Of a DNA stretch of 23,365 nt, positions 7,533 through 17,257 are shown one piece after another. Made by a program: the position numbers and the translations under genes. This DNA comes from Pseudomonadota bacterium (lineage in GTDB: Bacteria > Pseudomonadota > Gammaproteobacteria > Burkholderiales > Rhodocyclaceae): the NCBI GenBank assembly GCA_021811225.1, contig JAJZPJ010000016.1, positions 1 through 23,365 of the forward strand, in the 5' to 3' direction. The notes below the pieces were generated by a model that had not been told where the DNA came from, ran no database searches, and saw nothing but the letters and a program-made list of their open reading frames with translations. Numbering within the stretch: position 1 is the stretch's first letter; each line of letters opens with the position of its first letter.

Positions 7533-8060
7533 TCAGGCGGGGGCGGGCTTGGGCCAGATCCAGTGCTGCAGACTGACCGGAACCGGCACCAGGGTCATGG
7601 CCTCGGTGGGGCAGCGATCGACGCAGGCGCCGCAGCCGGTGCAGGCTTCGCGAATGACGTTGTGGATCTGTTTGGCGGCGCCGATGATCGCGTCGGTCGA
7701 GCACGCCTTGCTGCAGCGACAGCAGCCGGTGCAGATTTCTTCGGCCACCCGGGCCAGCCTCGATCTGTCGTCGGTCACCGCTGACAGATCCACCTGGATG
7801 CCCAACCTGGCGGCGATGGCTGCGGCGACCGCCCTGCCGCCGGGCGGGCACAGGGTCGGCTGCGCCTCGCCGTGGGCCAGCGCCGCTGCCGCCTGGGCGC
7901 AGCCGACGAAGCCGCACTGGCCGCACTGGGAGCCGGGCAGCAGGGCGAGCAGGCCGGCCTCGACGGGATCCTCCTCGACCGGCAGATAGTAGGCCGCGGT
8001 ACCCAGCAGTCCGCCCAGGGCGAGACCCAGGGTTGCGAGACTGGCGATGGCGATCAACAT
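7533..8060 (-). CDS. rnfB: RnfB, ferredoxin-like subunit of the Rnf complex
   Basis: RnfB is thought to pass electrons between soluble ferredoxin and the membrane part of Rnf. The 175-residue protein has one N-terminal membrane anchor (about 1-25), then a CX2CX4C-X16-C cluster motif (Cys46, 49, 54, 71), and two 4Fe-4S motifs (Cys110, 113, 116, 120 and Cys140, 143, 146, 150). The length matches short nif-linked RnfB versions with three clusters. It sits between rnfA (16 bases upstream) and rnfC (10 bases downstream). Confidence 0.95.
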   Translation of the reverse strand: MLIAIASLATLGLALGGLLGTAAYYLPVEEDPVEAGLLALLPGSQCGQCGFVGCAQAAAALAHGEAQPTLCPPGGRAVAAAIAARLGIQVDLSAVTDDRSRLARVAEEICTGCCRCSKACSTDAIIGAAKQIHNVIREACTGCGACVDRCPTEAMTLVPVPVSLQHWIWPKPAPA

Positions 8061-8076
8061 GACGATGCCCCTTTCC

Positions 8077-8658
8077 TCAAACCGTACTGATGCCCGAAAA
8101 GCCCATGAACGCCATCGCCAGCAGGCCGGCGACGATGAAGGCGATCGGCGGACCGGCGAACAGGCGCGGCACGCTGGCCAGCGCCAGGCGTTCGCGCAGC
8201 CCGGCGAAGATCACCATCACCAGGCTGTAGCCCGCCGCGGAGGCGAAGGCGAACAGCGTGGCGGCGATGAAGCTCATGTGGTTCTCGGCCAGCAGCAAGG
8301 CCACGCCGAGCACGGCGCAATTGGTGGTGATCAGGGGCAGGTAGATGCCGAGCATCTGGAACAGGCTCGGCGAGACTTTGCGGATGACCATTTCGGTGAA
8401 CTGAACCGCGCTGGCGATGACCAGGATGAAGGTGACCGTGCGCAGGAAGCCGAGCCCGTAGGCTTCGAGCAGATAGCGCTGTACGGCCCAGTCGGCCATC
8501 GACGAGACGGTGATCACGAAGGTCGTCGCCAGTCCCATGCCGGCCGCCGTATCGATGCGAGTGGTGACGCCCATGAACGAACACAGGCCCAGAAAGCGCG
8601 CCAGGATCACGTTGTTCACCAGGGCCGCGCCGATCATCATCATCACCGTCTCTTTCAT
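8077..8658 (-). CDS. rnfA: RnfA, membrane subunit of the Rnf complex
   Basis: RnfA is one of the two homologous six-helix inner-membrane subunits of Rnf (with RnfE), related to NqrE of the sodium-translocating quinone reductase. The 193-residue product carries the family hallmarks NNVILARFLGLCSFMGV near the N-terminus and the second, inverted half-motif GIYLPLITTNCAVLGVALL. These conserved cysteines are in the positions proposed to hold a shared membrane iron-sulfur centre. I chose the ATG at 8658 (MKETVMMM); the longer frame to 8724 lies inside the rseC-like gene. It follows that gene by 10 bases. Confidence 0.94.
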   Translation of the reverse strand: MKETVMMMIGAALVNNVILARFLGLCSFMGVTTRIDTAAGMGLATTFVITVSSMADWAVQRYLLEAYGLGFLRTVTFILVIASAVQFTEMVIRKVSPSLFQMLGIYLPLITTNCAVLGVALLLAENHMSFIAATLFAFASAAGYSLVMVIFAGLRERLALASVPRLFAGPPIAFIVAGLLAMAFMGFSGISTV

Positions 8659-8668
8659 GACTCGGCCT

Positions 8669-9172
8669 TCAGCGACAGGTTTCGTCTTGCTGCGCCCGGC
8701 GCAGGAAGCGCGGCGCCAGTTCACCCCGGGCGGCGAGGCGATGCGCCATTCGACGCGAGGCGAGAAAGCCGGCGAAGAGGCCTGCGATCATGGCGCCCAT
8801 GGTGACCGGGTTGCTGCCATCGGCCCACTGGGCGAGGCCGCCGGCCGTGAATGCCGCCAGCATCGGCAAGGCGAAGGCCGTCAGCGCCGCCTTGAGCAGC
8901 GCGCGCTCGGTGACCCCGACCACCACCCGCTCGCCGACGATCAGCGCGTCGCGGTTGTCGAGCGGAAAGCGCCGCGCCTTAATCCGTCCGGCGAGGCTGC
9001 CCAGCCCCGGCGAGCCGCAGCTCGCGGCGGCGGCGCAGCCGCCGCAACTGGCGGTCTGCTCCGGTTCGAGCCAGGCCACGGCACCTTCGATCCCGACCAC
9101 GCGGGCGTAGCCCTCGATCGTGTGGGCGGGTGCAGGAAAGTCGTCGGCGGTCACGGTCATCGTCCTCATCAT
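8669..9172 (-). CDS. RseC/MucC-family membrane protein in the rnf operon
   Basis: This protein of about 167 residues matches the RseC/MucC (SoxR-reducing system) family. It has an N-terminal region with a cysteine cluster (SCGGCAAAASCGS, arranged CX2CX5C), then two hydrophobic helices (about ALTAFALPMLAAFTAGGLAQ and PVTMGAMIAGLFAGFLAS) and a basic/polar tail. RseC proteins work with Rnf/Rsx complexes, for example in E. coli in keeping SoxR reduced, so its place inside an rnf operon makes sense. The start is uncertain: ATGs at 9172, 9169 and 9160 are all possible, and GAGG before 9160 is the best ribosome-binding match. The preceding rnfE ends at 9188. Confidence 0.82.
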   Translation of the reverse strand: MMRTMTVTADDFPAPAHTIEGYARVVGIEGAVAWLEPEQTASCGGCAAAASCGSPGLGSLAGRIKARRFPLDNRDALIVGERVVVGVTERALLKAALTAFALPMLAAFTAGGLAQWADGSNPVTMGAMIAGLFAGFLASRRMAHRLAARGELAPRFLRRAQQDETCR

Positions 9173-9187
9173 CCCTTCAGACGGCAC

Positions 9188-9862
9188 TCAGGCGGCGCAA
9201 TGGGCGCCGCTCATCCGGATTTCCTTGCCCGCGCGCAGATCGAACAGGCGCTTGACCACCACCAGCAGACCGGTCACCAGAAACCCGCCGGGGGGCAGGA
9301 TCATCATCAGCACGCCCATGTTCGCCGGCAGGATGCGCAGTTCCATCGCCTTGAACGGAGGACCGAGCAGCAGGGAGGCATTCGCGAACAGGGTGCCCGA
9401 ACCGAGGATCTCGCGCACCGCGCCGATCAGCGTCAGGGCGAGGGTGAAGCCCAGGCCCATGAACAGGCCGTCCACCAGGGCGGGCAGCGCCTTCGACTTG
9501 GCGGCGAAGGCTTCGAGCCTGGCCAAGGGCAGGCAGTTGGAAACGATCAAGGGAATGAACAGGCCCAGCACCTTATACAACGCGTGCATCCAGGCATTCA
9601 TGGCCAAATCGACCAGCGTCACCATCGAGGCGACGATGAGCACGAAGACGGGGATGCGCACTTCCTGGGAGATGAGGCGGCGAAACAGCGCGACCAGAAA
9701 GCTCGACGCCGCCATCACCGCGGCGGTGGCCAGCCCCATGCCCAAGCCGTTGGTGGCGCTGGTGGTCATCGCCATCGTCGGACACATCCCCAGCAGCATG
9801 CTGAGCACGCCGTTGTTGTCCCAGAGCCCGTCCCTGACGATGGTCTTGTAGTCGCTGGTCAT
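9188..9862 (-). CDS. rnfE: RnfE, membrane subunit of the Rnf complex
   Basis: RnfE is the partner of RnfA in the Rnf membrane core, homologous to NqrD. The 224-residue product starts MTSDYKTIVRDGLWDNN and contains GMCPTMAMTTSATNGLGMGL and YKVLGLFIPLIVSNCLPLAR, matching the two inverted half-motifs of the family, plus about six hydrophobic helices. The ATG at 9862 overlaps the rnfG stop (ATGA). The frame remains open far upstream through rnfG, but that is a shadow of rnfG and not coding for RnfE. Confidence 0.95.
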   Translation of the reverse strand: MTSDYKTIVRDGLWDNNGVLSMLLGMCPTMAMTTSATNGLGMGLATAAVMAASSFLVALFRRLISQEVRIPVFVLIVASMVTLVDLAMNAWMHALYKVLGLFIPLIVSNCLPLARLEAFAAKSKALPALVDGLFMGLGFTLALTLIGAVREILGSGTLFANASLLLGPPFKAMELRILPANMGVLMMILPPGGFLVTGLLVVVKRLFDLRAGKEIRMSGAHCAA

Positions 9863-10494
9863 GGTTTTCCCCCGGTCAGTCGGGCCTTGTTCGCGGCGAA
9901 GAATTCCAGACCGTTGCGGATGGCGAGGACCACGGCGCGGGGCGTGATCGTGGCGCCGGCGAAATCGTCGAACTGGCCGCCGTCCTTCTTCACCTTCCAC
10001 AGATGCAGCGGCGGATTGCCGATGGACAGGCCGGTGAAGCGCAGAATCCAGTTGCTTTTGCCGACCTCGATCTTGTCGCCCATTCCCGGCGTTTCGTGGT
10101 GGGAAAGCACGCGCACGCCGAGGATGCGGCCGCCGGTATCGACCCCCAGCATCAGCTTGATTTTGCCGCCGTAGCCGGTGCCGGAGATCGGGTAGGCCAG
10201 CGCGGCCAGCCTGCCCTTCATGCGGGCGAGATAGACGGTGACCGCCCGGTCGTGGGCATCCTTGATCGTCACGGTATCCCGGAGCAGATTGTTGTCGTGG
10301 ATGCCATCGGGAATCACCTGGCTCAACGACGCCTGCCTGTCTTCCATGGCCCGCAGCGCGATGTCCTGCTTCGTGACCCGGGCGGTGACGGCGAGGAGGC
10401 TGCCGAAGCCCAAGCAGAAGCCGCCGAGTATCACTCCGTGCAGCAGCGTTCGCGGCTTCGGTGCGACCGGCAGAGGAGGAGGGGCGGAGTTCAT
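9859..10494 (-). CDS. rnfG: RnfG, covalent-FMN subunit of the Rnf complex
   Basis: RnfG is a membrane-anchored periplasmic-side flavoprotein. The 211-residue product has one N-terminal hydrophobic helix (about 16-40), an FMN-binding domain with SGTGYGGKIKLMLGVD and VLSHHETPGMGDKIE, and the flavinylation motif FAGATITPRAVV near residue 180, where the second threonine of GATIT is the expected attachment residue. It is the first gene of the minus-strand rnf operon, downstream of a NifA site and a sigma-54 promoter. The ATG at 10494 has no good ribosome-binding site; a nine-codon frame (MANEPAATP) from 10520 ends with a TGA overlapping this ATG and may couple translation. Confidence 0.93.
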   Translation of the reverse strand: MNSAPPPLPVAPKPRTLLHGVILGGFCLGFGSLLAVTARVTKQDIALRAMEDRQASLSQVIPDGIHDNNLLRDTVTIKDAHDRAVTVYLARMKGRLAALAYPISGTGYGGKIKLMLGVDTGGRILGVRVLSHHETPGMGDKIEVGKSNWILRFTGLSIGNPPLHLWKVKKDGGQFDDFAGATITPRAVVLAIRNGLEFFAANKARLTGGKP

Positions 10495-10526
10495 GGCGTG
10501 GCGGCGGGTTCGTTTGCCATGGTCTC

Positions 10527-10542
10527 AGCAGATTCTGTGCCA
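10527..10542 (-). promoter_or_regulatory. Sigma-54 promoter of the rnf operon
   Basis: On the minus strand TGGCAC (10542-10537), a 5-base spacer AGAAT and CTGCT (10531-10527) match the -24/-12 consensus with one change in the -12 box (CTGC for TTGC). Transcription would start near 10517, about 20 bases before the rnfG ATG. Confidence 0.7.
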
Positions 10543-10642
10543 AAGCCCCAAGCGCTTCCCCAAAGTGGGGCGGGCCGCCGCAATCCCGCACCAGCATGGG
10601 TGTCGTCCCGTGCAGCGCGATCGTCGTCGCGAGTCCCGCGGC

Positions 10643-10658
10643 TGTCGCAAGTCCGACA
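10643..10658. promoter_or_regulatory. NifA activator site between rnfG and nifL
   Basis: TGTCGCAAGTCCGACA is a perfect TGT-N10-ACA site. It lies 100 bases upstream of the rnf -24 element and about 176 bases upstream of the nifL -24-like element, so it could serve both. Extra CGACA half-sites follow directly (near 10663 and 10670). Confidence 0.75.
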
Positions 10659-10834
10659 AAACCGACAAACGACGCAATGGCCCGTCCCACTGCGACTTCC
10701 CCTCGATGGGGCGGTCGTCGTTGCGGGCACAGGCGATGCGATCCCGGCTCGCCGCGCTTCTGTCACTGCGCGGTCGCAGGCCGCGGCAGTTGCACCGACC
10801 GGATTGCCGAGCTGCGTCGCGGTGACCTCAAGCC

Positions 10835-10850
10835 CGGCACGGAACCTGCT
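10835..10850 (+). promoter_or_regulatory. Probable sigma-54 promoter of nifLA
   Basis: CGGCAC (10835-10840), spacer GGAAC and CTGCT (10846-10850) keep the essential GG and GC at the correct 10-base spacing, with the first base of -24 changed. The predicted start near 10861 lies 28 bases before the nifL ATG. It is weaker than the other sites in this window. Confidence 0.5.
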
Positions 10851-10888
10851 GGAATCCCGACAAATGCGCGATTCTGGGATGCCGGGTT

Positions 10889-12429
10889 ATGAACGAGAAA
10901 GAGGGCAGGGCGATGGTTGCGGACGCTACCGACCGAGCTGCGGCCGGCATCCCTGCGGTGCTGTTCCGGCACACCGTGAATCAGGCCGATATCGCGATTT
11001 CGATCACCGACACGCAAGGCGACATCCTTTACGTCAATCCCGCCTTCACCCGCGTCACCGGCTACGGCGCCGAAGAGGCGATCGGCCGGAACGAATCCAT
11101 GCTCTCCGACAAGATCACGCCGCCCGCGCTCTACCAGTCTCTGTGGCAGACGATCACCCGCGGCGAGTCCTGGAGCGGGCGCCTGATCAACCGCCGCCGC
11201 GACGGCAGCCAATACCTGGCGGAAGTGAACATCTCGCCGGTGGTGAATGCCGCCGGCGAAGTGCACAACTATCTCGGCATGCATCGCGACGTCACCGCGA
11301 TGCATCGTCTCGAGTGCCAGGTGAAGAACCAGAAGACGCTGCTCGAATCGGTGATCGATGCGGCGCCGGTGGTGATCGCACTGCTCGACGTCGATGACCG
11401 CGTCGTGCTCGACAACCACGAATACAAGAAGCTGCAAGCCGATCTGGGCATGGCCGAGCCGGCGCCGATGCTGATGAGCGCAATTCGCGCCGATCTGGAG
11501 GTCGAGGCGGTGGCAGGGCGGCGCAGTTCCGGCTACGAATTTATCGATCGCGAAGTGCGCATCGATCCACCCGGCGGCAAGCCGCCGCGCTGGTTCTCCT
11601 GCTCCGGCAGCCGGGTGCGCGAGGACGACGGCGAGGCGGATGCCTTTTTCGCCGGCGGCGGCCGCGATTACCTGCTGCTGGTGGCGATGGAGATCACCCG
11701 CCTGCGGACGCAGCAGGAACGGGTGCGCTTCGCCGATCTGCAGGCGGCGATGGCCGAGGAAGATCGCGCCTCGGCCCTGCGCGAAAGCCTGTCGGCGGCG
11801 ACCTTCCGGCTCGAAGGGCCGGTCAACATGATGGCCTCGGTGGTCGGCATGCTGGCCCGGCGCAGCGGCGAAACCGATCCGATGGTGCTGGCGCTCTCCG
11901 ATGCCATCGGCGTCGGCCAGCAGGCGCTCGCCGAATTGCGCGCCATGATTCCCGCGGAAACGCGCGAGCCGGCCGGCTCGGCCAACGTCAACGAACTGCT
12001 GCGCGATGCGCTCGACCTCGCCACCGGCCGTCTGTTGGCCGCGGGCGTCCGGGTCACCTGGAAGCCGCAGGCGATGTTGCCGGCGCTGCACGGCCAGCCG
12101 AACAAGTTGCGCTCCCTGTTCAAGGTGCTGGTCGACAATGCCATCGAAGCCATGAGCGGGCGCGGCTGGCGCGAGCGGGAACTGTCGGTGATCACCCGGG
12201 CGCGGCTGGGCAGCATCGAAGTCGTGATCGAAGACAGCGGTCCGGGCATTCCCTCCGCGCTGCAGCTCAAGGTGTTCGAGCCTTTCTTCAGCACCAAGCG
12301 CCGCCATCTGGGCACCGGTCTCGCGGCGGCGCAGCAGGTCGCGGCGGATCATGGCGGCACGATCGAGATAGACCCCGCCAAGGCCGCGGGCTGCCGGTTG
12401 CGGGTGGTGTTGCCGGTGAAGCGCCGCTC

Positions 12430-12433
<4 letters not shown>
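10889..12433 (+). CDS. nifL: NifL, redox/nitrogen-sensing inhibitor of NifA
   Basis: NifL holds NifA inactive when oxygen or fixed nitrogen is present. The 514-residue product has an N-terminal PAS domain (about 23-140, with VNPAFTRVTGYGAEEAIGRN and GMHRDVTAMH), which in NifL binds FAD, then a second PAS-like region (about 150-270), a helical linker (about 272-325), and a C-terminal GHKL ATPase-like domain (N-box VLVDNAIEAM 413-422, DSGPGIP 449-455, and GTGLAAAQQVAADHGG 475-490). The place of a histidine-kinase H-box reads ATFRLEGPVN and lacks the phospho-accepting histidine, as expected for a non-kinase NifL. The start is 10889 or the ATG at 10913, which has the better ribosome-binding sequence. 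Its end overlaps nifA by four bases. Confidence 0.93.
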
Positions 12434-14034
<1,601 letters not shown>

Positions 14035-14076
14035 CGCGCGAGGGCGGCTGTCGCGAACCTGTCGTCTAAGCCGCAA

Positions 14077-14092
14077 TGTCGCGTTTGCGACA
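14077..14092 (+). promoter_or_regulatory. NifA activator site of nifB
   Basis: TGTCGCGTTTGCGACA is a perfect TGT-N10-ACA site. It ends 56 bases before the -24 element of the nifB promoter. A TGTCG half-site repeated in direct orientation lies just upstream (near 14049 and 14060). Confidence 0.8.
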
Positions 14093-14148
14093 GCCAGCCA
14101 GACTTTCATTGCCGCTTTGTTTCAGCGGCTTAGCATCCGGTCGCGGCA

Positions 14149-14164
14149 TGGCACGAGGGTTGCT
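14149..14164 (+). promoter_or_regulatory. Sigma-54 promoter of nifB operon
   Basis: TGGCAC (14149-14154), spacer GAGGG and TTGCT (14160-14164) match the -24/-12 consensus exactly. The predicted start near 14174 is about 28 bases before the nifB ATG. Confidence 0.85.
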
Positions 14165-14201
14165 GAAATGAGGACAACAGCCAACGAACCGGACCCTCGC
14201 C

Positions 14202-15716
14202 ATGGATCTGCCCGTCATCGAATCGAAGCCCAGCCCGTCAGGTGCCTGCCAGGCCGGCGGTTGCGGCGCCGACAACGGCCGGATGGCCGGGGCCGGGCTG
14301 CCGGATGCGCTTCGCGCGCGGGTGCAGGATCATCCCTGCTACTCGGAGGAGGCGCACCACCACTTCGCGCGCATGCACGTCGCGGTGGCGCCGGCCTGCA
14401 ATATCCAGTGCCACTATTGCAACCGCAAGTACGATTGCGCCAACGAGTCGCGCCCCGGCGTCGTCTCCGAGCTGCTGAACCCCGAGCAGGCGGTGCGCAA
14501 GGCCTTGGCCGTGGCGGCGGCGATTCCGCAAATGAGCGTGCTCGGCATCGCCGGGCCGGGCGACCCGCTGGCCAATCCCGAGCGGACCTTCGCGACCTTC
14601 CGCGGGCTCGCCCTGAAGGCGCCGGACATCAAGCTTTGCGTATCCACCAACGGCCTCGCGCTGCCTGATCACGTCGATGAGCTGGCGCGGCACAACATCG
14701 ATCACGTCACCGTCACCATCAACTGCGTCGACCCCGAGATCGGGGAACAGATCTACCCCTGGATTTTCTGGCAGAACCGGCGCATTCACGGACGCGCCGC
14801 CGCCGCCATCCTGATCGAACGGCAACAGAGAGGCCTGGAGATGCTGGTGGCGCGCGGCATCCTGGTCAAGGTCAATTCGGTGCTGATTCCCGGCGTAAAT
14901 GACCGGCACCTCAAGGAAGTCTCGGCGCTCGTCAAGGCCAAGGGGGCCTTCCTGCACAACGTCATGCCGCTGATCGCCGAGGCCGCGCACGGCAGCTTTT
15001 ACGGCGTGATGGGGCAGCGGACGCCGACGCCGGTCGAGCTCAAGGCGCTGCAGGACGAGTGCGCCGGCGCCATGAACATGATGCGTCACTGCCGCCAGTG
15101 CAGGGCCGATGCCGTGGGTCTGCTCGGCGAGGATCGCGGCGCCGAATTCAGCCTGGACAAGATCGCGGCCATGGACATCGACCATGACGCCGCGCTGGCG
15201 GCAAGGCTCGAATGGCGCGCGAAAATCCTGGCCGAACTGGAAGCCAAACGCGCTGCTGTTTCCTCTCAGCCGGCTCAGCTCATTCGCTTCCAGCCGCCAG
15301 CCTCCCGCCCGGCTGCCGAAGCCGTCGGCCGCCCGGTGCTGATGGCGGTGGCGGCAAAGGACGGTCGGGTCGCCAGCCACTTCGGGCACGCCAAGGAATT
15401 CCTGGTCTACCAGGCCAGCTCCGCCGGTGCCAGCCTGGTCGGCCAGCGCCGGGCCGATGCCTACTGCTCGGGCGCCGAGAACTGCGACGATGACGCTGCG
15501 CTGCTGGACAGAACCCTGGCGGCACTCGCGGGCTGCGAGGTGGTGCTCTGTTCCCGGATCGGCTACGAACCCTGGGGCCGATTGGCCGCCGCCGGCATCT
15601 CGCCCAACGGCGAACACGCCATGGAGCCGATCGAACAAGCCGTGATGGCGGTTTGGCACGAGATGCTGGCCGCCGGGAAGCTGGCCGCCGGTCCGGCGGC
15701 GGCCAAGCGCGCGTGA
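14202..15716 (+). CDS. nifB: NifB, radical SAM FeMo-cofactor core synthase
   Basis: NifB builds NifB-co, the 8Fe-9S-carbide core of the cofactor. The 504-residue product has the two-part NifB architecture: a radical SAM domain with CX3CX2C (Cys66, 70, 73) preceded by HPCYSEEAHHHFARMHVAVAP, a further cysteine pair near CRQCRAD (297-303), and a C-terminal NifX/NafY-like domain (about 376-490, with MAVAAKDGRVASHFGHAKEF). Two N-terminal cysteines (16 and 21) are a small extra. It is the first gene of a set continuing to two ferredoxins and draG, and has its own NifA site and sigma-54 promoter. The ATG at 14202 has only a weak ribosome-binding match but gives a normal N-terminus. Confidence 0.96.
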   Translation: MDLPVIESKPSPSGACQAGGCGADNGRMAGAGLPDALRARVQDHPCYSEEAHHHFARMHVAVAPACNIQCHYCNRKYDCANESRPGVVSELLNPEQAVRKALAVAAAIPQMSVLGIAGPGDPLANPERTFATFRGLALKAPDIKLCVSTNGLALPDHVDELARHNIDHVTVTINCVDPEIGEQIYPWIFWQNRRIHGRAAAAILIERQQRGLEMLVARGILVKVNSVLIPGVNDRHLKEVSALVKAKGAFLHNVMPLIAEAAHGSFYGVMGQRTPTPVELKALQDECAGAMNMMRHCRQCRADAVGLLGEDRGAEFSLDKIAAMDIDHDAALAARLEWRAKILAELEAKRAAVSSQPAQLIRFQPPASRPAAEAVGRPVLMAVAAKDGRVASHFGHAKEFLVYQASSAGASLVGQRRADAYCSGAENCDDDAALLDRTLAALAGCEVVLCSRIGYEPWGRLAAAGISPNGEHAMEPIEQAVMAVWHEMLAAGKLAAGPAAAKRA

Positions 15717-15762
15717 GCGAGCATGGTCTCCGGTGAATGAAATCGAGCGAAGGATAAAGATC

Positions 15763-16041
15763 ATGGCCCTGGAAATCATCGAGCGCTGCGTCAATTGCCG
15801 GGCCTGCCTGCCGCTGTGCCCGAATCGGGCCATCTACGAGGCGCAGCCGCATCTCCTGATCGACGGCGACAAATGCACCGAGTGCCTGGGCGATTTCCGC
15901 GACGCCCAGTGCGCCGCCATCTGCCCGATCGAAGGCGCCATCCTCGACGAACTGGGCGAGGCGCTCAATCCCCCCGGTTCTTTGACCGGCATTCCCCCCG
16001 AGCGCTGGGCGGCGGCACAGGCCGCGATCGCGGCGCGTTGA
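15763..16041 (+). CDS. 2[4Fe-4S] ferredoxin of the nifB operon (FdxN-like)
   Basis: This 92-residue ferredoxin has two 4Fe-4S motifs: CX2CX2CX3CP (Cys9, 12, 15, 19) and a second with a longer spacer, CX2CX8CX3CP (Cys38, 41, 50, 54). The eight-residue insert is typical of ferredoxins found next to nifB (FdxN/FrxA type), which are proposed to feed electrons to NifB or to nitrogenase. The ATG at 15763 has a good AAGGA site; an upstream in-frame GTG at 15733 is rejected because it lacks one. It begins 46 bases after nifB and ends 12 bases before the next ferredoxin. Confidence 0.93.
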   Translation: MALEIIERCVNCRACLPLCPNRAIYEAQPHLLIDGDKCTECLGDFRDAQCAAICPIEGAILDELGEALNPPGSLTGIPPERWAAAQAAIAAR

Positions 16042-16053
16042 AGGAGCCCGCTC

Positions 16054-16341
16054 GTGCCCAAAGCCAGCGTCACCTTCCAGGACATCGGCGTCACCGTCAC
16101 GGTGCCGGCCGGTACGCGCCTCATCGAAGTATCGGAAAAGATCGGTGCCGGCATCACCTACGGCTGTCGCGAGGGCGAGTGCTGCACCTGCCTCACCCGA
16201 ATCGTTTCCGGCCATGAACATCTGGCCGCGCCTTCCGTGCTGGAAGCCCAGGTGTTGAAGGACAATCTGGCGCCGCGCCATCATCGGCTCGCCTGCCAGG
16301 CGCAGATCCTCGGCGGCAGCCTCGTCGTCAAGCCGGCTTGA
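16054..16341 (+). CDS. 2Fe-2S ferredoxin (FdxD-like)
   Basis: This 95-residue protein is a beta-grasp [2Fe-2S] ferredoxin. The cluster ligands are Cys38, 43, 46 (in YGCREGECCTC) and Cys81 (LACQAQI). It has an additional Cys44 inside the loop. The GTG start at 16054 is supported by AAGGAG seven bases upstream. Proteins of this kind occur in nif clusters (FdxD in Rhodobacter) and could supply electrons to nitrogenase or protect it under oxygen; I cannot tell which from sequence. It lies between the 4Fe-4S ferredoxin and draG in one apparent operon. Confidence 0.9.
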   Translation: MPKASVTFQDIGVTVTVPAGTRLIEVSEKIGAGITYGCREGECCTCLTRIVSGHEHLAAPSVLEAQVLKDNLAPRHHRLACQAQILGGSLVVKPA

Positions 16342-16351
16342 GCGACGGACG

Positions 16352-17257
16352 ATGAGCGGAGTCGCGGCCGCCGAGGTGCTGGCGCGGGCCGAGGCCGCCT
16401 ACCTCGGTCTGGCATTGGGCGACGCGCTCGGCGCCACGGTCGAGTTCATGACGCCGCGCGAAATCGCCCGCCAATACGGCGTCCATCGGCAGATCGTCGG
16501 CGGCGGTTGGCTGCACCTCAAGCCCGGCCAGGTGACCGACGACACCACCATGAGCCTCGCCCTGGGCGAGGCGATACTCGCCGACCAGGGCGAGGTCAGG
16601 CCGCTCTCCTGCGCCCGCGCCTTCGATGCCTGGATGCGCGCCAAGCCGGTCGATATCGGCAACACCGTGCGCCGCAATCTGCTGGCCTTCCGCGGCAGCG
16701 GGCTCGCCGTTGCGCCGCCGTCCGAGGCCGACGCCGGCAACGGCGCCGCGATGCGCGTGCTGCCGGTGGCGCTGGCCAGCTTCGGTCGGTCGGAAGCCTG
16801 CGTGCGCGCCTGCGTGCGCGCCCAGGCGCACGTCACGCACCATAACGCGATGTCGGACGCGGCTTGCGAATTCCTGGCGCTGGCGGTGCAGGATTTTTTG
16901 CGCGGCGACTCCCTGCGGGAGGTGTTCCGCCTGCGCATTTCCCCCCTGGTGAAGGAAAACCCGGCCTTCGCCTTCCGCCACCGGCCGCGCCGCGAGTTCC
17001 CCAGCGGCTGGGTGGTCGAGACGCTGCAGGCGGTGCTGCAGGCGGTGGTCGATGTCGGCGGCTTCGAGAACTGTCTGGTCGATGTGGTCAATCGCGGCGG
17101 CGATGCCGATACCACCGGCGCCATCGCCGGCATGCTCGCGGGTGCGCTGTACGGCATGCCGGCGCTGCCGCCCGCCTGGCTCAAGGCGCTCGATCCTGCG
17201 GTGCGCCGCGCCTGCCGGGTGCAGGCGCGGGCCTTGCTGGCACCACAACTGGCGTAG
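16352..17257 (+). CDS. draG: DraG, ADP-ribosyl-[dinitrogen reductase] hydrolase
   Basis: DraG removes ADP-ribose from the modified arginine of NifH and so turns nitrogenase back on. The 301-residue product is an ADP-ribosylglycohydrolase: GLALGDALGATVEF at the N-terminus, the metal-binding VTDDTTMS (61-68), NGAAMRVLP (130-138), THHNAMSDAA (162-171) and NRGGDADTTGAIAG (247-260), whose aspartates bind the dimetal centre. Length is normal. It begins 11 bases after the 2Fe-2S ferredoxin and probably belongs to the nifB transcript. It faces the SIR2-like gene, with 12 bases between the two stop codons. Confidence 0.94.
   Translation: MSGVAAAEVLARAEAAYLGLALGDALGATVEFMTPREIARQYGVHRQIVGGGWLHLKPGQVTDDTTMSLALGEAILADQGEVRPLSCARAFDAWMRAKPVDIGNTVRRNLLAFRGSGLAVAPPSEADAGNGAAMRVLPVALASFGRSEACVRACVRAQAHVTHHNAMSDAACEFLALAVQDFLRGDSLREVFRLRISPLVKENPAFAFRHRPRREFPSGWVVETLQAVLQAVVDVGGFENCLVDVVNRGGDADTTGAIAGMLAGALYGMPALPPAWLKALDPAVRRACRVQARALLAPQLA

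Noticed and set aside
8510..10174. 554-residue plus-strand open frame opposite rnfA to rnfG
   Set aside because: Low-complexity composition typical of an antisense frame; the minus strand has well-conserved Rnf proteins throughout.
9862..10690. Long N-terminal extension of rnfE
   Set aside because: The extension is the shadow of rnfG in another frame; the rnfE ATG at 9862 overlaps the rnfG stop and gives the normal N-terminus.
10763..12352. 529-residue minus-strand open frame opposite nifL
   Set aside because: His/Gln/Arg/Gly-rich antisense shadow of nifL; no recognisable domain.
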